The notes under the pieces were generated by a model. It saw only the letters and a list, made by a program, of their open reading frames with translations. It did not search any database and had not been told where the DNA came from. The position numbers and the translations under genes are program-made. From NCBI GenBank assembly GCA_027922465.2, contig BQMF02000292.1:496001-560000 (forward strand): 64,000 bases of DNA, given 5' to 3'. Below, piece after piece: positions 35,140 to 44,820 of the stretch. The DNA is from Turritopsis dohrnii. Lineage: Eukaryota; Cnidaria; Hydrozoa; Anthoathecata; Oceaniidae. Within the stretch, counting starts at the first letter, position 1. Each line of letters starts with the position of its first letter.

Positions 35140-35335
35140 CTATAACTTGTTCTGGGGAGGTATAAAATATTTCACCACTTCAGGATCTATTTCCAGTCCT
35201 CTCTGACACGAACGGGCCTCGCCAGATAGCTTCACTATTTTGAAAGAAAACTGTGGAGGATATAGACGTCGAAAGATTTGTGAAGCGTTGTATATTAGAG
35301 ATGACAAACCGTCATTGAACAAGCAAGAACAATCT
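35140..35335 (-). CDS. Possible terminal exon on the opposite strand of the RAG1-N-like element
   Basis: About 60 codons on the minus strand, ending at a stop at 35140, preceded by a TTTCACAG acceptor-like site near 35340. The product (LFNDGLSSLIYNASQIFRRLYPPQFSFKIVKL...) looks protein-like but matches nothing I can name. If real, the element has two convergent genes, with the RAG1-N-like gene ending 85 bases away. Could also be chance. Confidence 0.3.
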
Positions 35336-35875
35336 GTGAAATTGACTTTATTTAATTAACTATCAGCAGCAAGGGGAGAGACATTTGTATCTCTAGCGAC
35401 TACGTTACCCTTACTAGTCATTTAGGCCGTTCCTGGTGACTAGGTTGTGTCGTGATTTATGTTATATGTAGTTTGTTGTTTTTTGCGTTACGTACTTTGT
35501 TGATAAGGGAATTATTACCGTAATTATTCCTTTATTTATGTGTCTATATATTATAGTTGTCATGGTAACGTCATTATGTGTATGTAATTTTGTATAGAAT
35601 TAGGTGAACTTTTGCGCTGTAAATTTTAAAAATTCTCATACGTTGATAATGTCCACAGAGGTTGGACGAAATATCCGTAGATAATGTCGTTTCAACTTCT
35701 CGTTATTATTTATTGCACAGTTTTTTATATCCAGAGAGTCTTTGATTAAAGAGAACTTCGATCAGATATTCTAATGGACTAGATCATGATTTCTGCATGC
35801 ACCATGTTTAATAGCAACTTTGTGAAAATAATACGCGCTATGCTTTATCTTAATTTCGCGTACGAAACAGCCGTG

Positions 35876-36740
35876 AGGAAGTACCGCTGGTGAAATGTGA
35901 ACCTTTGCATTTAAAGAACAACACAGTGAAAGAGATATTCATGAAATTGCTCAAAATTGTATTGTCAAACAGTGAAACACAATCAGTGAAGAATTTCAGA
36001 GAATTACCTAAAAATAATTTGTTTCATTTTTTTATTGACTATGTTCGCACCAATATGAATTGTAATTTCTTGGGAAAGAAGTTGATTATGTGGTTCAATG
36101 AAAATAAAGAAGGCAAAGGAGAGAAGGCATTTTCATTTCAATTTAGAGGCAAAGAAAGCTTCAACTTCTTAAAATATTTTCCATCATTAATCCTTGTTTT
36201 AAAGAAGAAACTTAAAGATAGTAATTCCACCCATCGCATTTTGTGTGTTTTCTACCAGTCACTTCATTTGAGAAAGTTAGTGTCATATTGTGTTCGTATC
36301 GAAGAAATCAGTTTGGAAGATGTAGATGAAATGAAGAAAGTGGCAAGGAAATTGTTGGTATCATGTGCTAAGTATGACCTGAATGTTACTCCAAGTTTAT
36401 GGGTTTTCTCAAATGTTGTTCCAGTTGATTGTGAGCAGTTGTTGACGTCTGTTGGATATGGACTTGGAATAAACACAAAGGAAGGTAGAGAACAAAAGCA
36501 TCAGATGATTCACAAGTATTCGGCTAATAGTACATACCAGGAAAGCTTACAGAAATAAAGGATGTCTCAATGATTTTGTCGTTTTTTATTCTTAATTTTG
36601 GATATCATCGTAATGAATATATTCAATTAGTTTATCTGAGGGAAAATGGTTTTGATGTTTCAAAATACCGCAAACGTAATACTATGTATTTACCCAAGGG
36701 TACTGCAGTTGTTCAATGGAGAAAATCAGGGAAACTGTGA
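35876..36740 (+). pseudogene. Gene A, 3' part
   Basis: From the AGGA boundary the frame reads EVPLVKCEPLHLKNNTVKE, then a long open stretch to 36558 with IMWFNENK, FRGKESFNFLKYFPSLIL, LVSYCVRIEEIS, PSLWVFSNVVPVDCEQLL and GLGINTKEGREQKHQMI. After 36558 the frame is lost briefly and resumes as EYIQLVYLRENGFDVSKYRKRN to about 36738. These are the C-terminal motifs of the same family as the 25189 and 29453 parts. Gene A as a whole is interrupted by two transposons and several point or indel lesions. Confidence 0.6.
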
Positions 36741-36744
36741 ATTA

Positions 36745-38187
36745 CGTGATGATTTAGTTATGCAGGGTATAGTTTAAGAAATAGAACTCTTGGTTTAATT
36801 ATTGAGATTTGCTTTAGTTAGTTCATTTGGCAAAATGAAAATACTTTCGACTATTTAGTTTAAGTTATAGGAATATATGTTTTGAGTTTTTGAGCAATTA
36901 TATTTACTAACTTTTAAGACTGCCTTCCACAAATGAAATTGTTTGAGCGCACTGCTTTCATTTGAATTTTCGTGTAGGCTTAGGTAGAAATCTTTATGTT
37001 TAGATTGACTTTTATCTAGCAAATGAATTCGTGTGAAGCCAAATGGTGAAAAACATACCTTACTCGCACTAACTTTTGCCCGGCTTTAATTTCACGCATT
37101 TGAAATCAATTTATTTCATGAGTATTAATTTTTCGGGTGTATTTATTTTTGTGTATATTTATTTTTGCGTATATACATTATTGTTTCTTAAGTTTAAAAT
37201 AATTCTGTAAGACAAATTTACTGACCCAAATTAAAGATAACAACAAGAGAAGTCACTTTTTTGGGGGAAAAAAGTTTTGTGTGTATTAATTTTCGAACAC
37301 AGCTTTGTTAGCGTAAATTCTATACTAAATTTCGTGTGCAAATCAATTTTTTGCGCAAATGCACGAAAATTAGTATGCGTGAAAATTTGTACGAATAATG
37401 TAGGGAATAGCTTTAACTATTTTTAAATTAAAACTCTTCTCCATATTTTTTCATAGGTGGAATTTAATTTGTTTTTGTTCCATTTTTATTCTATGTGCAA
37501 TTAGTCGCATTTAGTTATTGATAATTTTGTCTTCATTCATAAAGCATATGCATCTGCAATACGTGCATGGTTTCCTATTTTTTTTATCAAATGTTCTGCA
37601 GTAAAAAATGTGAAGCACATAAAAAATTTCAGTGAGATCACTAAAATTTTCTGATAAAAGAGTTAAAATATATTGAAAAAAGAAACGTATATTCATAGAT
37701 TCGTTAAAAGTCAATATTATATATATATTATATAAGGTCATTATTATACGTTTATATTTAGATATTATTTAGATATTATTTACATACTATATACTTTATT
37801 ATTTATGAGAAAAAGTATATTTTATGCAGGAGGCCATATTTGATTGCAGTTGATTTACATTTAAACAGTTCCTAATAAAAACTTGTTTTCATTTTTTTTG
37901 TTCCTCCCTACTTCTTGGATTACTTATATTTCATAAGATCAGTGGACTAAGCTTAGTTATGTCATGTGATTTATGCTGTCGCGACTATACATCACGTGAC
38001 AACTTTCATACTAAAATATTGCACATTAAGGTAAATAGGTTGAATCAAGTAACAGTGATTGTATATATGTGTGAAGCAATAAATAGACAAGAGTAAAAAC
38101 GCAACTGATTGCAACATTGATAAAAACAACATCTCAACATTGAGTTCATGTATGCTAGATGACGGCTACTAGTTGGGAAGGCATAAG
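36745..38187. other. No gene seen
   Basis: AT-rich DNA. Around 37060-37400 there are many dispersed words of the type TTTCGTGTGxAAA/ATTTATTTTTGTGTATA, a degenerate low-complexity pattern. A possible right end of the element that carried gene A could lie here, but I found no convincing terminus. Confidence 0.35.
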
Positions 38188-38190
38188 TTA

Positions 38191-38712
38191 GGGGCTGATT
38201 ATATGGAAACGAGCCAGCTCGGCAAGCGGGCTGGCCCGGTTACCGGGCTGACTTATTTTGTGCGATTATATGGAAAATTTCAAGTTTTTCTGGAAGCAGG
38301 CCATCTCAGTATATATCGCGTGGGAAATTCTTAGAGTGAAATTTCAAGATGGCTGATTGTTTAACCAAAAAGAAAGTGCTACAAAAAATTATTCGTTTAT
38401 TTTTGTTGTTTACTATGCTCACTTTACAGCTAAATGGACTATTATTTTGTTATACGTTATACCAAAAACACTTAAACGAGAAAATGTTACTATATTATGG
38501 AAATAAACGTTCCCTGTATCTGAAAAAGTTTATTTTAACCTTTATTTCTATCTCGCTGAACCGGGCTGGCCCGGTAAAAAGCGATTACATGGCAAAAACA
38601 GTAAGCGAGCCAGCGCGTTTCCATATAATCACTAAAATAAAATTAATTGATTTTATCAAGGAAGGTGGGCTGGCCCCTTTACCGAGCTAGCCCGCCTCAT
38701 TTAATCAGCCCC
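38191..38712 (+). mobile_element. Non-autonomous PIF/Harbinger element, 522 bp
   Basis: Inverted ends GGGGCTGATTA(T/A)ATG with TTA on both sides (38188-38190, 38713-38715). Near both ends are GGGCTGGCCC/CCGGTTACCGG palindromes. The interior (about 38349-38540) still encodes a MAD-start, Leu-rich hydrophobic stretch of the same kind as exon 1 of the 26199 transposase. It therefore looks like a deletion derivative that kept the first transposase exon and lost the catalytic exon. Confidence 0.8.
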
Positions 38713-38905
38713 TTACTAGCCACATGCACTTCCACGATCCTTTCTTGATCTCGATCTAATTGCTACTATTCAGATAATAACCAAATAATAATGACTTTCA
38801 AATCTTTATTTTTTTACGAATTCCAAGTCAAAAATATGTTAAAAAGCATTCAGAAGAAGTAATTTGATAAGCTGAGCACATTGTAAAATCTGTCTGCCAA
38901 AGCGA

Positions 38906-38918
38906 CACGGCTGTTTCG
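38906..38918. other. Isolated copy of the RAG1-N-like element terminus
   Basis: CACGGCTGTTTCG here equals the first 13 bases of the right-hand terminus of the 30075-35875 element (read inward). No matching inverted end was found nearby. It may be the relic of a second insertion or a chance 13-base match. Confidence 0.35.
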
Positions 38919-39089
38919 CACACTGCAATGTCATTCCATAAAAGTTGATGTTTGTCAGAAAAAATTCGAAAAATATCGAATTTTCATGATTTTTAAAAAT
39001 TCATAACTTTTTTATATTGTAATCATTTTTCATGAAATAAAAATGATATCAAACCTGTATGGAGGCATATCAGTGTCAAAATTCGTTAG

Positions 39090-39140
39090 TCAAATTGGGA
39101 ATGCAATTTGGCAAATCGGGAATGCAATTTGGCAAATAAG
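39090..39140. repeat. IS3EU subterminal repeats, left
   Basis: Two copies of AATTGGGAATGCAATTTGGCAAAT-type units lie just inside the left inverted end. They are the inverse of the larger array at the right end. Likely transposase-binding sites. Confidence 0.65.
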
Positions 39141-39323
39141 GAATTCATAGTGGAAATGTCGGTAAGAAATAGTAACGCATATTGAAATAGGAATAGGTCG
39201 TATGATTAAGAATGTAGATAGTGTAACGAATAAATTGGAGGAGGAAATGGAAAATAAATCCTTTGCGCGCGGCGTACGGTGTAATTGGTGTAATTTTACT
39301 TGGAGGACCTACAGACAAACAAC

Positions 39324-40184
39324 ATGGCAGACCGTGTCAGGGGTCTGCTGCATGATGCGATATCCCTTCTGGAAACAAGCGGGACAACAACTTCAACACC
39401 TTCTGAAGGGACATGCTCTGCATCGACAACGACGAATTCAAGTGCAAATACTTCTTCTCAAAATGTAGAAAGGTTTAATTCGTCTGCAGAAGCTAATTTC
39501 AGACGATGTTTTCCTGCATCCAGAGGAAGACCAAGAAGACAACAACGTAGAGTGACACCATATTTCACTCCACCCTCTACGTGGACTCATGAGTTTTTTC
39601 TATTAGATAAAGTAGATGCTAAGAGAAGTCCGGAAAGAGATCATTTTTCATTTCTTGCTCAAGCTGGCTTTAAAAAGAAAGTTATTTTCGAGAACAAAAA
39701 TGGGGGACATGAGCATATCATAGAGACATTAGAAAATTGTTTTCCTCAATTGAAGAGTCAGAATGGCGCATTTGAGATCATGCGCTGTTATAGTGGTGGA
39801 AGTGGCACCAGAGAACTTTATTCATTATCAATGGGACCAAGTGGATACTCAGTTCCACAACTAAAAGAAGGCTGCAGGTCCTCTATGGCTTACATTCGAC
39901 CTTTGCAGAGTGACATAGAAGTTTCCGGTAACGATAAGCCAGATATCAATATACCATGCAATGAGATTAATCCACCAATGACGAGGTGTGTACGATGTAA
40001 TGGAAACATTTCACTTTTCAAACTAGAAGAACATAAAAAAAATTGTGATGTGTCAAAGTTATTTAACACATTAAAAAAGTTATTTCCATCTAAATCAGAA
40101 GAGTTACTGAAAGCTGCATCACAACAATGTTTGGATGAAAATATGGCCATTGACTTTGTATTGGAGACAGAAAGAAAATACTAG
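39324..40184 (+). pseudogene. N-terminal part of the HECT-type partner protein
   Basis: ATG at 39324 (an upstream in-frame ATG lies at 39300) opens about 286 codons. The region has a Ser/Thr-rich start, an Arg-rich segment (RGRPRRQQRR), a conserved-looking central domain, a Cys/His pair cluster (RCVRCNGNISLFKLEEHKKNC) resembling a zinc finger, and a C-terminal helix pair LLKAASQQCLDENMAIDFVL of UBA/CUE type. The frame ends at 40184 in a run of AAATACTAG repeats that inserts stops. The HECT domain begins 45 bases later in another frame, so this was one protein. Confidence 0.6.
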
Positions 40185-40228
40185 AAATACTAGAAAAATA
40201 CTAGAAAATACTAGTATTAACAACATCA

Positions 40229-41497
40229 GTGATAGTGATGTTCTGCAATAGTGATATTGACAAGTGCAGCTCCCTTACTTCTCCGATTACTCCTGCATCA
40301 TCGTGTTGGATTGGCAACACCAGGCCTGTTTCTGCATGTACCTCAACTTCCTTTTCTGAAGAAAATGGTCCTTCAGATATCAGTGAAGCAATTGAAATAT
40401 ATCAAGAAAAATACTTGGATTCTAAGTCTACAGCTGTTCTGTCAGTTGATAGAGACGAACTTTGGAGGTGTGGTTTGATGTTTTACAAAAGGTGCATACA
40501 AACTCCTTCAAAGTTATTTAAGAAGCTAGAAGTGCAATTTACAAGCCACACTGGAGAAGAGGAAAGCATGGATATTGGAGCAATTTCGGTTGAATTTTTT
40601 GGTATGTTTATTAAGGAGGCCATTGACCGATTATTTGAAGGCCCAATTACATCATGTGTTCCCAAAAGAAGTGGGGGAAACAACATCAATTATGAAATTG
40701 TGGGAATGGTGATTGCCCATTCTATCTTACAAGGCGGCCCTGGTTTCTATTCTCTAGCACCTTGGGTGTATGATAGCATTGTTGATTGTAATAGTGATTT
40801 ACAGCAATATGTAGTAAAGGAAAATTTGCCACTAAATGCTGCATCTTGCAACATTGTTCACTTTATTCAAGCATTGGATGATAGCTCAACGCAAGAAGAA
40901 ATAGATGACTTATTAGATAAACCTGAATATTTGCAAGTTGTCAATTCATCTCAATGGGACCCAACAGAGCAGATAAAACTCAGTAACCGCACTAATGTTA
41001 TATATGAAGTAATGTACGACGAAATAGTGAGAAAAAGACATGGACAAATAATGTCAATGAAAGAGGGACTGAGAAGAGCAGGCTTTCTGCATTACCTACA
41101 AAAATGGCCTGCCTTGTACAAAGGTATTATGACATGCAGAGAAAAAGTCATTGATGCGAATTATTTTCTAGAACTAATTTCTAAGGCAGATACCAATGAC
41201 ACACACGAGCTTCAAGTTTTTGAATGGTTTACAAACTATGTTTTGTCACTTGATGAATCAAAATTAAAGGAGTTGCTGCATTTCTGCACTGCATTTTGAC
41301 AAATTCCACCATGGGGACTAAAGAATGACATTAAAATTCGTTTCCTTGCAAATGATAATGCTAAAGTATTTCCTGAAGCAATGGTTTGTTTTCAAACAAT
41401 TCTTCTACCGATAGTTCATTTTACAGAAGATCTATTTTGCTCTTACATGAATAAAGCATTGGAAGTTGAATCAGCTGGCTATAGTGCTAGTGGCTGA
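40229..41497 (+). pseudogene. HECT E3 ubiquitin-ligase-like domain, interrupted by a stop
   Basis: Codons from about 40430 read LSVDRDELWRCGLMFYK...LEVQFTSHTGEEESMDIGAISVEFF, the HECT N-lobe, and continue to 41296. A TGA at 41297-41299 interrupts, then the same frame gives QIPPWGLKNDIKIRFLAN and FPEAMVCFQTILLP, the C-lobe, ending at 41497. The Cys codon at 41387-41389 lies where HECT ligases have their catalytic cysteine. HECT ligases pass ubiquitin from an E2 to a substrate through that cysteine; without read-through this copy stops before it. Confidence 0.75.
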
Positions 41498-41499
41498 CC

Positions 41500-42224
41500 T
41501 TTTTAGACAGATTGTATAGTTTTGTATAAATTTTTATTATTCATTTTATTGATATTTTGGAGCAACATTCACTTTCTGATCTATATTCTCCTGCTAGCTA
41601 GGAACAAAAGTGCTCACACTGTTGTGTTAATAATTTTTATCTACCAGGGTGTTTGTTATTGTTGAGTTGGTGATCACATGAGGTGCTAAGTTATTATCAT
41701 CCCAATGAGGAAGATCAAATGTCTAGATGCTCTTCTCTCGGTGTTAATACCATGTTCTTTTTATTTTATTTGGAGCAACCATATATAAAGTTCAAACTCC
41801 AGATTTTGTTATAATTTTGGTTTTTGTCTTAGTTTTTATGTTATAGTTTTGTTATATCATTCTGATGTTTTTTGCCTTACCTCTTCTATTAACTATCTAT
41901 TATACTATGTGGGAGTTTGAAAAAAAACAACAACCTAATCCTTTTTTTTAATTTTGTTTGTCAGTATGCATATTCGGTAAACATGTTGACTTAACAATCA
42001 AACTAATATATAAGTATAGTTCCATGATTTTCATAAGTTTTTAAGGCTGAAGATTGAGTTCTTATTTTTTTTATTTTCTGATGTTTCCAAAAATTTGTGT
42101 TAACTTTTTGTTGTCGTTGTTGTTGTTGTTGTTGTTGTTGTTATTTGTTTAAAAGAAAGTGCTTTTTATCACGAATATCCCAGATCGTATTTTCTAGTTA
42201 TGAGTTGTCTTGCAAATAAGTAAA
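41500..42224. other. Region between the two convergent IS3EU genes
   Basis: Non-coding 3' flanks. Contains a GTT microsatellite at about 42111-42142 and several AATAAA/TTTATT words. No other feature. Confidence 0.5.
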
Positions 42225-43697
42225 TTACATCGAGTTGTCTTGCAAAAACCGATTAATATGTGCTTTACAGTTCAAGTAGATGTCTGAACCAAACGAGTCG
42301 CTCGCCGCTAGTGGATCTATCAGGACTTTCAGTCTTTCTTCCTGCGCTTGCGTCAACGAAGTCTGAATATCTGGAATGACAACATTTGAAGGATCTCCGG
42401 AAATGGCATGTCTTGGAATAGGGCCTTGCCAATCTATCCCATAGCTTGGAATCGGTGACATAATTTCTTCTGTTGAATTTCGTCTGCCGTAGATCCATAG
42501 TTGATTAGGAGTCATGTTTCTTTCAGTACGCAAGGAATGGTTGTCCCATCCCGCGGTAAAGAGCGATAAGTGGTGGTTGATCCTTGGTATGAAAACGAAC
42601 TGCATTGCGTATAAATCTATAGAGTTATTTAAGTCTAGCATACCTGTATCTTCTAGGTCGTATAAAGCGTCATAAAAAGAGCCTGTACAAGCGTAAAAAA
42701 CATCCACCCAAAGTCTTTCGATTCGCTGGTTGTGACAACTCTTACCTGCGATAAAACTACCTCGATCGACACCCCGGTCAGGGTGCGTAATCGTATACCA
42801 CGCCACGTCGTAGTTTTCCGTACCCTGATCACCACGAACGCGTGAAGGTAGACCAAACGTAGAAATGGCTTCCTCAAATAAATTATATACCATCGCTGCT
42901 CGGTTGTTATTTGAACAGCGTAGGAACGTGATTTTTCGTGAACATCCGTCAACGCAACCGTGAATTACAAGACCCCATCTTATAAGTTTGTGGTTCCCAT
43001 CAAGATGCCACAACGAAAGGGGTCCAGGAACACTATATTCTCTTCTTTGGGTAACATGTGAAAAAACTGATCGGATAAACAATCCATTTGGGTCAACACG
43101 CCACATCGAATCTCTTACTCGTTGCCACGAAACTTTAATGCCTGCTGCCAATAGGTGACCCTTCATTCGTCTGATGCCATAAAATGGGAAACTAAAAACT
43201 GCACTACGAACAGCTGCATCTAAATCCTTATCATCTACTGTAGGATCATTTGATCTGATAGATAATCCAAACTCTCTCATTCTTCGAAATAAAGTGCTTT
43301 TGCTGATAGATAGCATTTCTGCAACTTCAGGAGCCTTAAACCCTAAATCAATAAAATGTTTTATAGCCTCTTCGCTTACATCGAACTTAGGTCTCCCCGA
43401 ATTTCCCGTGTGAATGGTATTTCTCTCAAACCCAAAACATTGTTGGTTTTCTTCATCTGCCAATTTGTTGTAGCATTCTTGTAGTAAGTCCAATAACTGA
43501 CATAAAATTTCGTTATTATAAGCATTAGTCATGTAAGCACGAGTTGTGATTCCAATAACATGTTCTAGTCGATAACTTAAGTAGTCAAAACTGCGTCCCT
43601 CGTCTAGTTCACGCAAAGTATCCCCTAAAATTCTTTTAAGGTAATTCTCAATGTTGAACGCCATGTTTAAAAACTTAGCATGTACAACGCAACTCAT
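42225..43697 (-). CDS. IS3EU-type integrase/transposase, 490 residues
   Basis: Uninterrupted from ATG 43697 (an internal [12 protein letters not shown], is an alternative start). An N-terminal helical region is followed by a helix-turn-helix ([21 protein letters not shown]). The catalytic core, related to retroviral and IS3 integrases, follows: [14 protein letters not shown] (first Asp), [13 protein letters not shown] (second Asp), [12 protein letters not shown] (Glu). It cuts and joins the element ends in the nucleus. All three acidic residues are present, so this copy could be active. Confidence 0.88.
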   Translation of the reverse strand: MSCVVHAKFLNMAFNIENYLKRILGDTLRELDEGRSFDYLSYRLEHVIGITTRAYMTNAYNNEILCQLLDLLQECYNKLADEENQQCFGFERNTIHTGNSGRPKFDVSEEAIKHFIDLGFKAPEVAEMLSISKSTLFRRMREFGLSIRSNDPTVDDKDLDAAVRSAVFSFPFYGIRRMKGHLLAAGIKVSWQRVRDSMWRVDPNGLFIRSVFSHVTQRREYSVPGPLSLWHLDGNHKLIRWGLVIHGCVDGCSRKITFLRCSNNNRAAMVYNLFEEAISTFGLPSRVRGDQGTENYDVAWYTITHPDRGVDRGSFIAGKSCHNQRIERLWVDVFYACTGSFYDALYDLEDTGMLDLNNSIDLYAMQFVFIPRINHHLSLFTAGWDNHSLRTERNMTPNQLWIYGRRNSTEEIMSPIPSYGIDWQGPIPRHAISGDPSNVVIPDIQTSLTQAQEERLKVLIDPLAASDSFGSDIYLNCKAHINRFLQDNSM

Positions 43698-43974
43698 CTA
43701 ACCAACTACATTTCTAGTTATCTTTTATTAACCTCTGGTAGTAATCGAGAGACGTGGAGAGAACCTCGCATTCAAAACGAGGCTCACAGAATTTGATGGA
43801 TTTACGTTCTTTATTACACTGTATAATTTTCAACTCCATAGTCGATTTACATGTTTACTTGTTGATACTTTTGAGCTGTTCCATGTATTATCTACATTCC
43901 CACTTGCATTGCCGCCAATACATGACCAATCGGCTAATTTAATGCCCGATAGAGGAATTTGTATTTCTCAATTA

Positions 43975-44095
43975 ACAAATTTGCATTCCTTATTTGCCAA
44001 ATTGCATTCCCGATTTGCCAAATTGCATTCCCAATTGGCCAAATTGCATTCCCAATTGGCCAAATTGCATTCCCAATTTGAATGTTAGGATTTCC
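43975..44095. repeat. IS3EU subterminal repeats, right
   Basis: Five direct units of about 20 bases, AAATTGCATTCCC(A/G)ATTTGCC or ...AATTGGCC, run to the inverted end. They match the two inverted units at the left end. Unequal number at the two ends is common in such elements and can mark donor and acceptor ends. Confidence 0.75.
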
Positions 44096-44140
44096 AATTT
44101 GACTAACGAATTTTGACACTGATATGACTCCATAAACCTG

Positions 44141-44814
44141 AGGCTTTCGTCTTGCATTTGATATATATAACATTCCTTAGGTTGCTTGATTTATTTCACA
44201 TAATTTCATTTGAAAAAGTTCACTTAACTTAAAATTACAGATTACAGAACGAATCCTTGTGCTCTGCGTCTGAAATTTTTTGCATGTGATAGCTGAAACC
44301 CAGGGCTATCAAGCAATATATAAACCCGGTATGGTTGTCACACTGGAAAGTCACTAATTTCACGATCAAAGACTTCAAATCAACCTGTATGTCAGCTGGC
44401 AAAACAATAAAGCAGTGTTTAACACCTGGGTGTTAATTTATGCCTTCTGCTAGCGAAATATCATAATTACAGCAGCACACGATGATAATTTCCTCTGTAA
44501 TGGCTTTTCAAAGTGATGGTACTTTCAAGCGTTTTTCAAAAATATTTTTTTGTTTTGATGATCAATTTTAATTGACATTCGAAAACTCGCTTGTTCGGTC
44601 AGTAAGTGCTCGAATTCCGTGCTGGGCATTTGTAAAATATTTGAGTTAATGAGACAAACGTAATGTAAATAACTGCATGGAAGAATCACGAAGCAAACCT
44701 TTTGCTCAGAAGTTTAAAAGGAAAAAGCTAAGTAATTTCATTTTTTTAAAACAACATTCGGCAACCTTTTGTAAAAATAATATTGTGTGCATTAACTTTT
44801 TTTTGTTCCGAGCG
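44141..44814. other. No gene seen
   Basis: Non-coding DNA between the IS3EU target duplication and the poly-G element. Nothing supportable. Confidence 0.4.
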
Positions 44815-44820
44815 TTATAT

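Larger units (their letters stand above)
30075..35875 (+). mobile_element. Mobile element carrying a RAG1-N-terminal-like gene
   Basis: Ends are inverted CACGGCTGTTTC (30075-30086 and 35864-35875), with a second shared block CGAAATTAAG a little further in on each side. AGGA flanks both ends (30071-30074, 35876-35879). Removing the element and one AGGA puts gene A back in frame across the join, which is strong evidence for exact boundaries. It holds a spliced gene with a RAG1-like zinc region and is interrupted by a Helitron-like element at 32578. The CAC start recalls Transib and RAG signal ends, but a 4-base duplication does not match their usual five. Confidence 0.8.
39058..44134. mobile_element. 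IS3EU-like DNA transposon, 5.08 kb, complete ends
   Basis: The ends are inverted TATGGAG(G/T)CATATCAGTGTCAAAATTCG... and continue into matching subterminal repeats. An exact 6-base duplication AACCTG flanks both sides (39052-39057, 44135-44140). TAT...ATA ends with 6-base duplications and an IS3-type integrase agree with the eukaryotic IS3EU group. Two convergent genes: a HECT ubiquitin-ligase-like gene on the plus strand (broken) and an intact integrase-type transposase on the minus strand. Confidence 0.85.
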
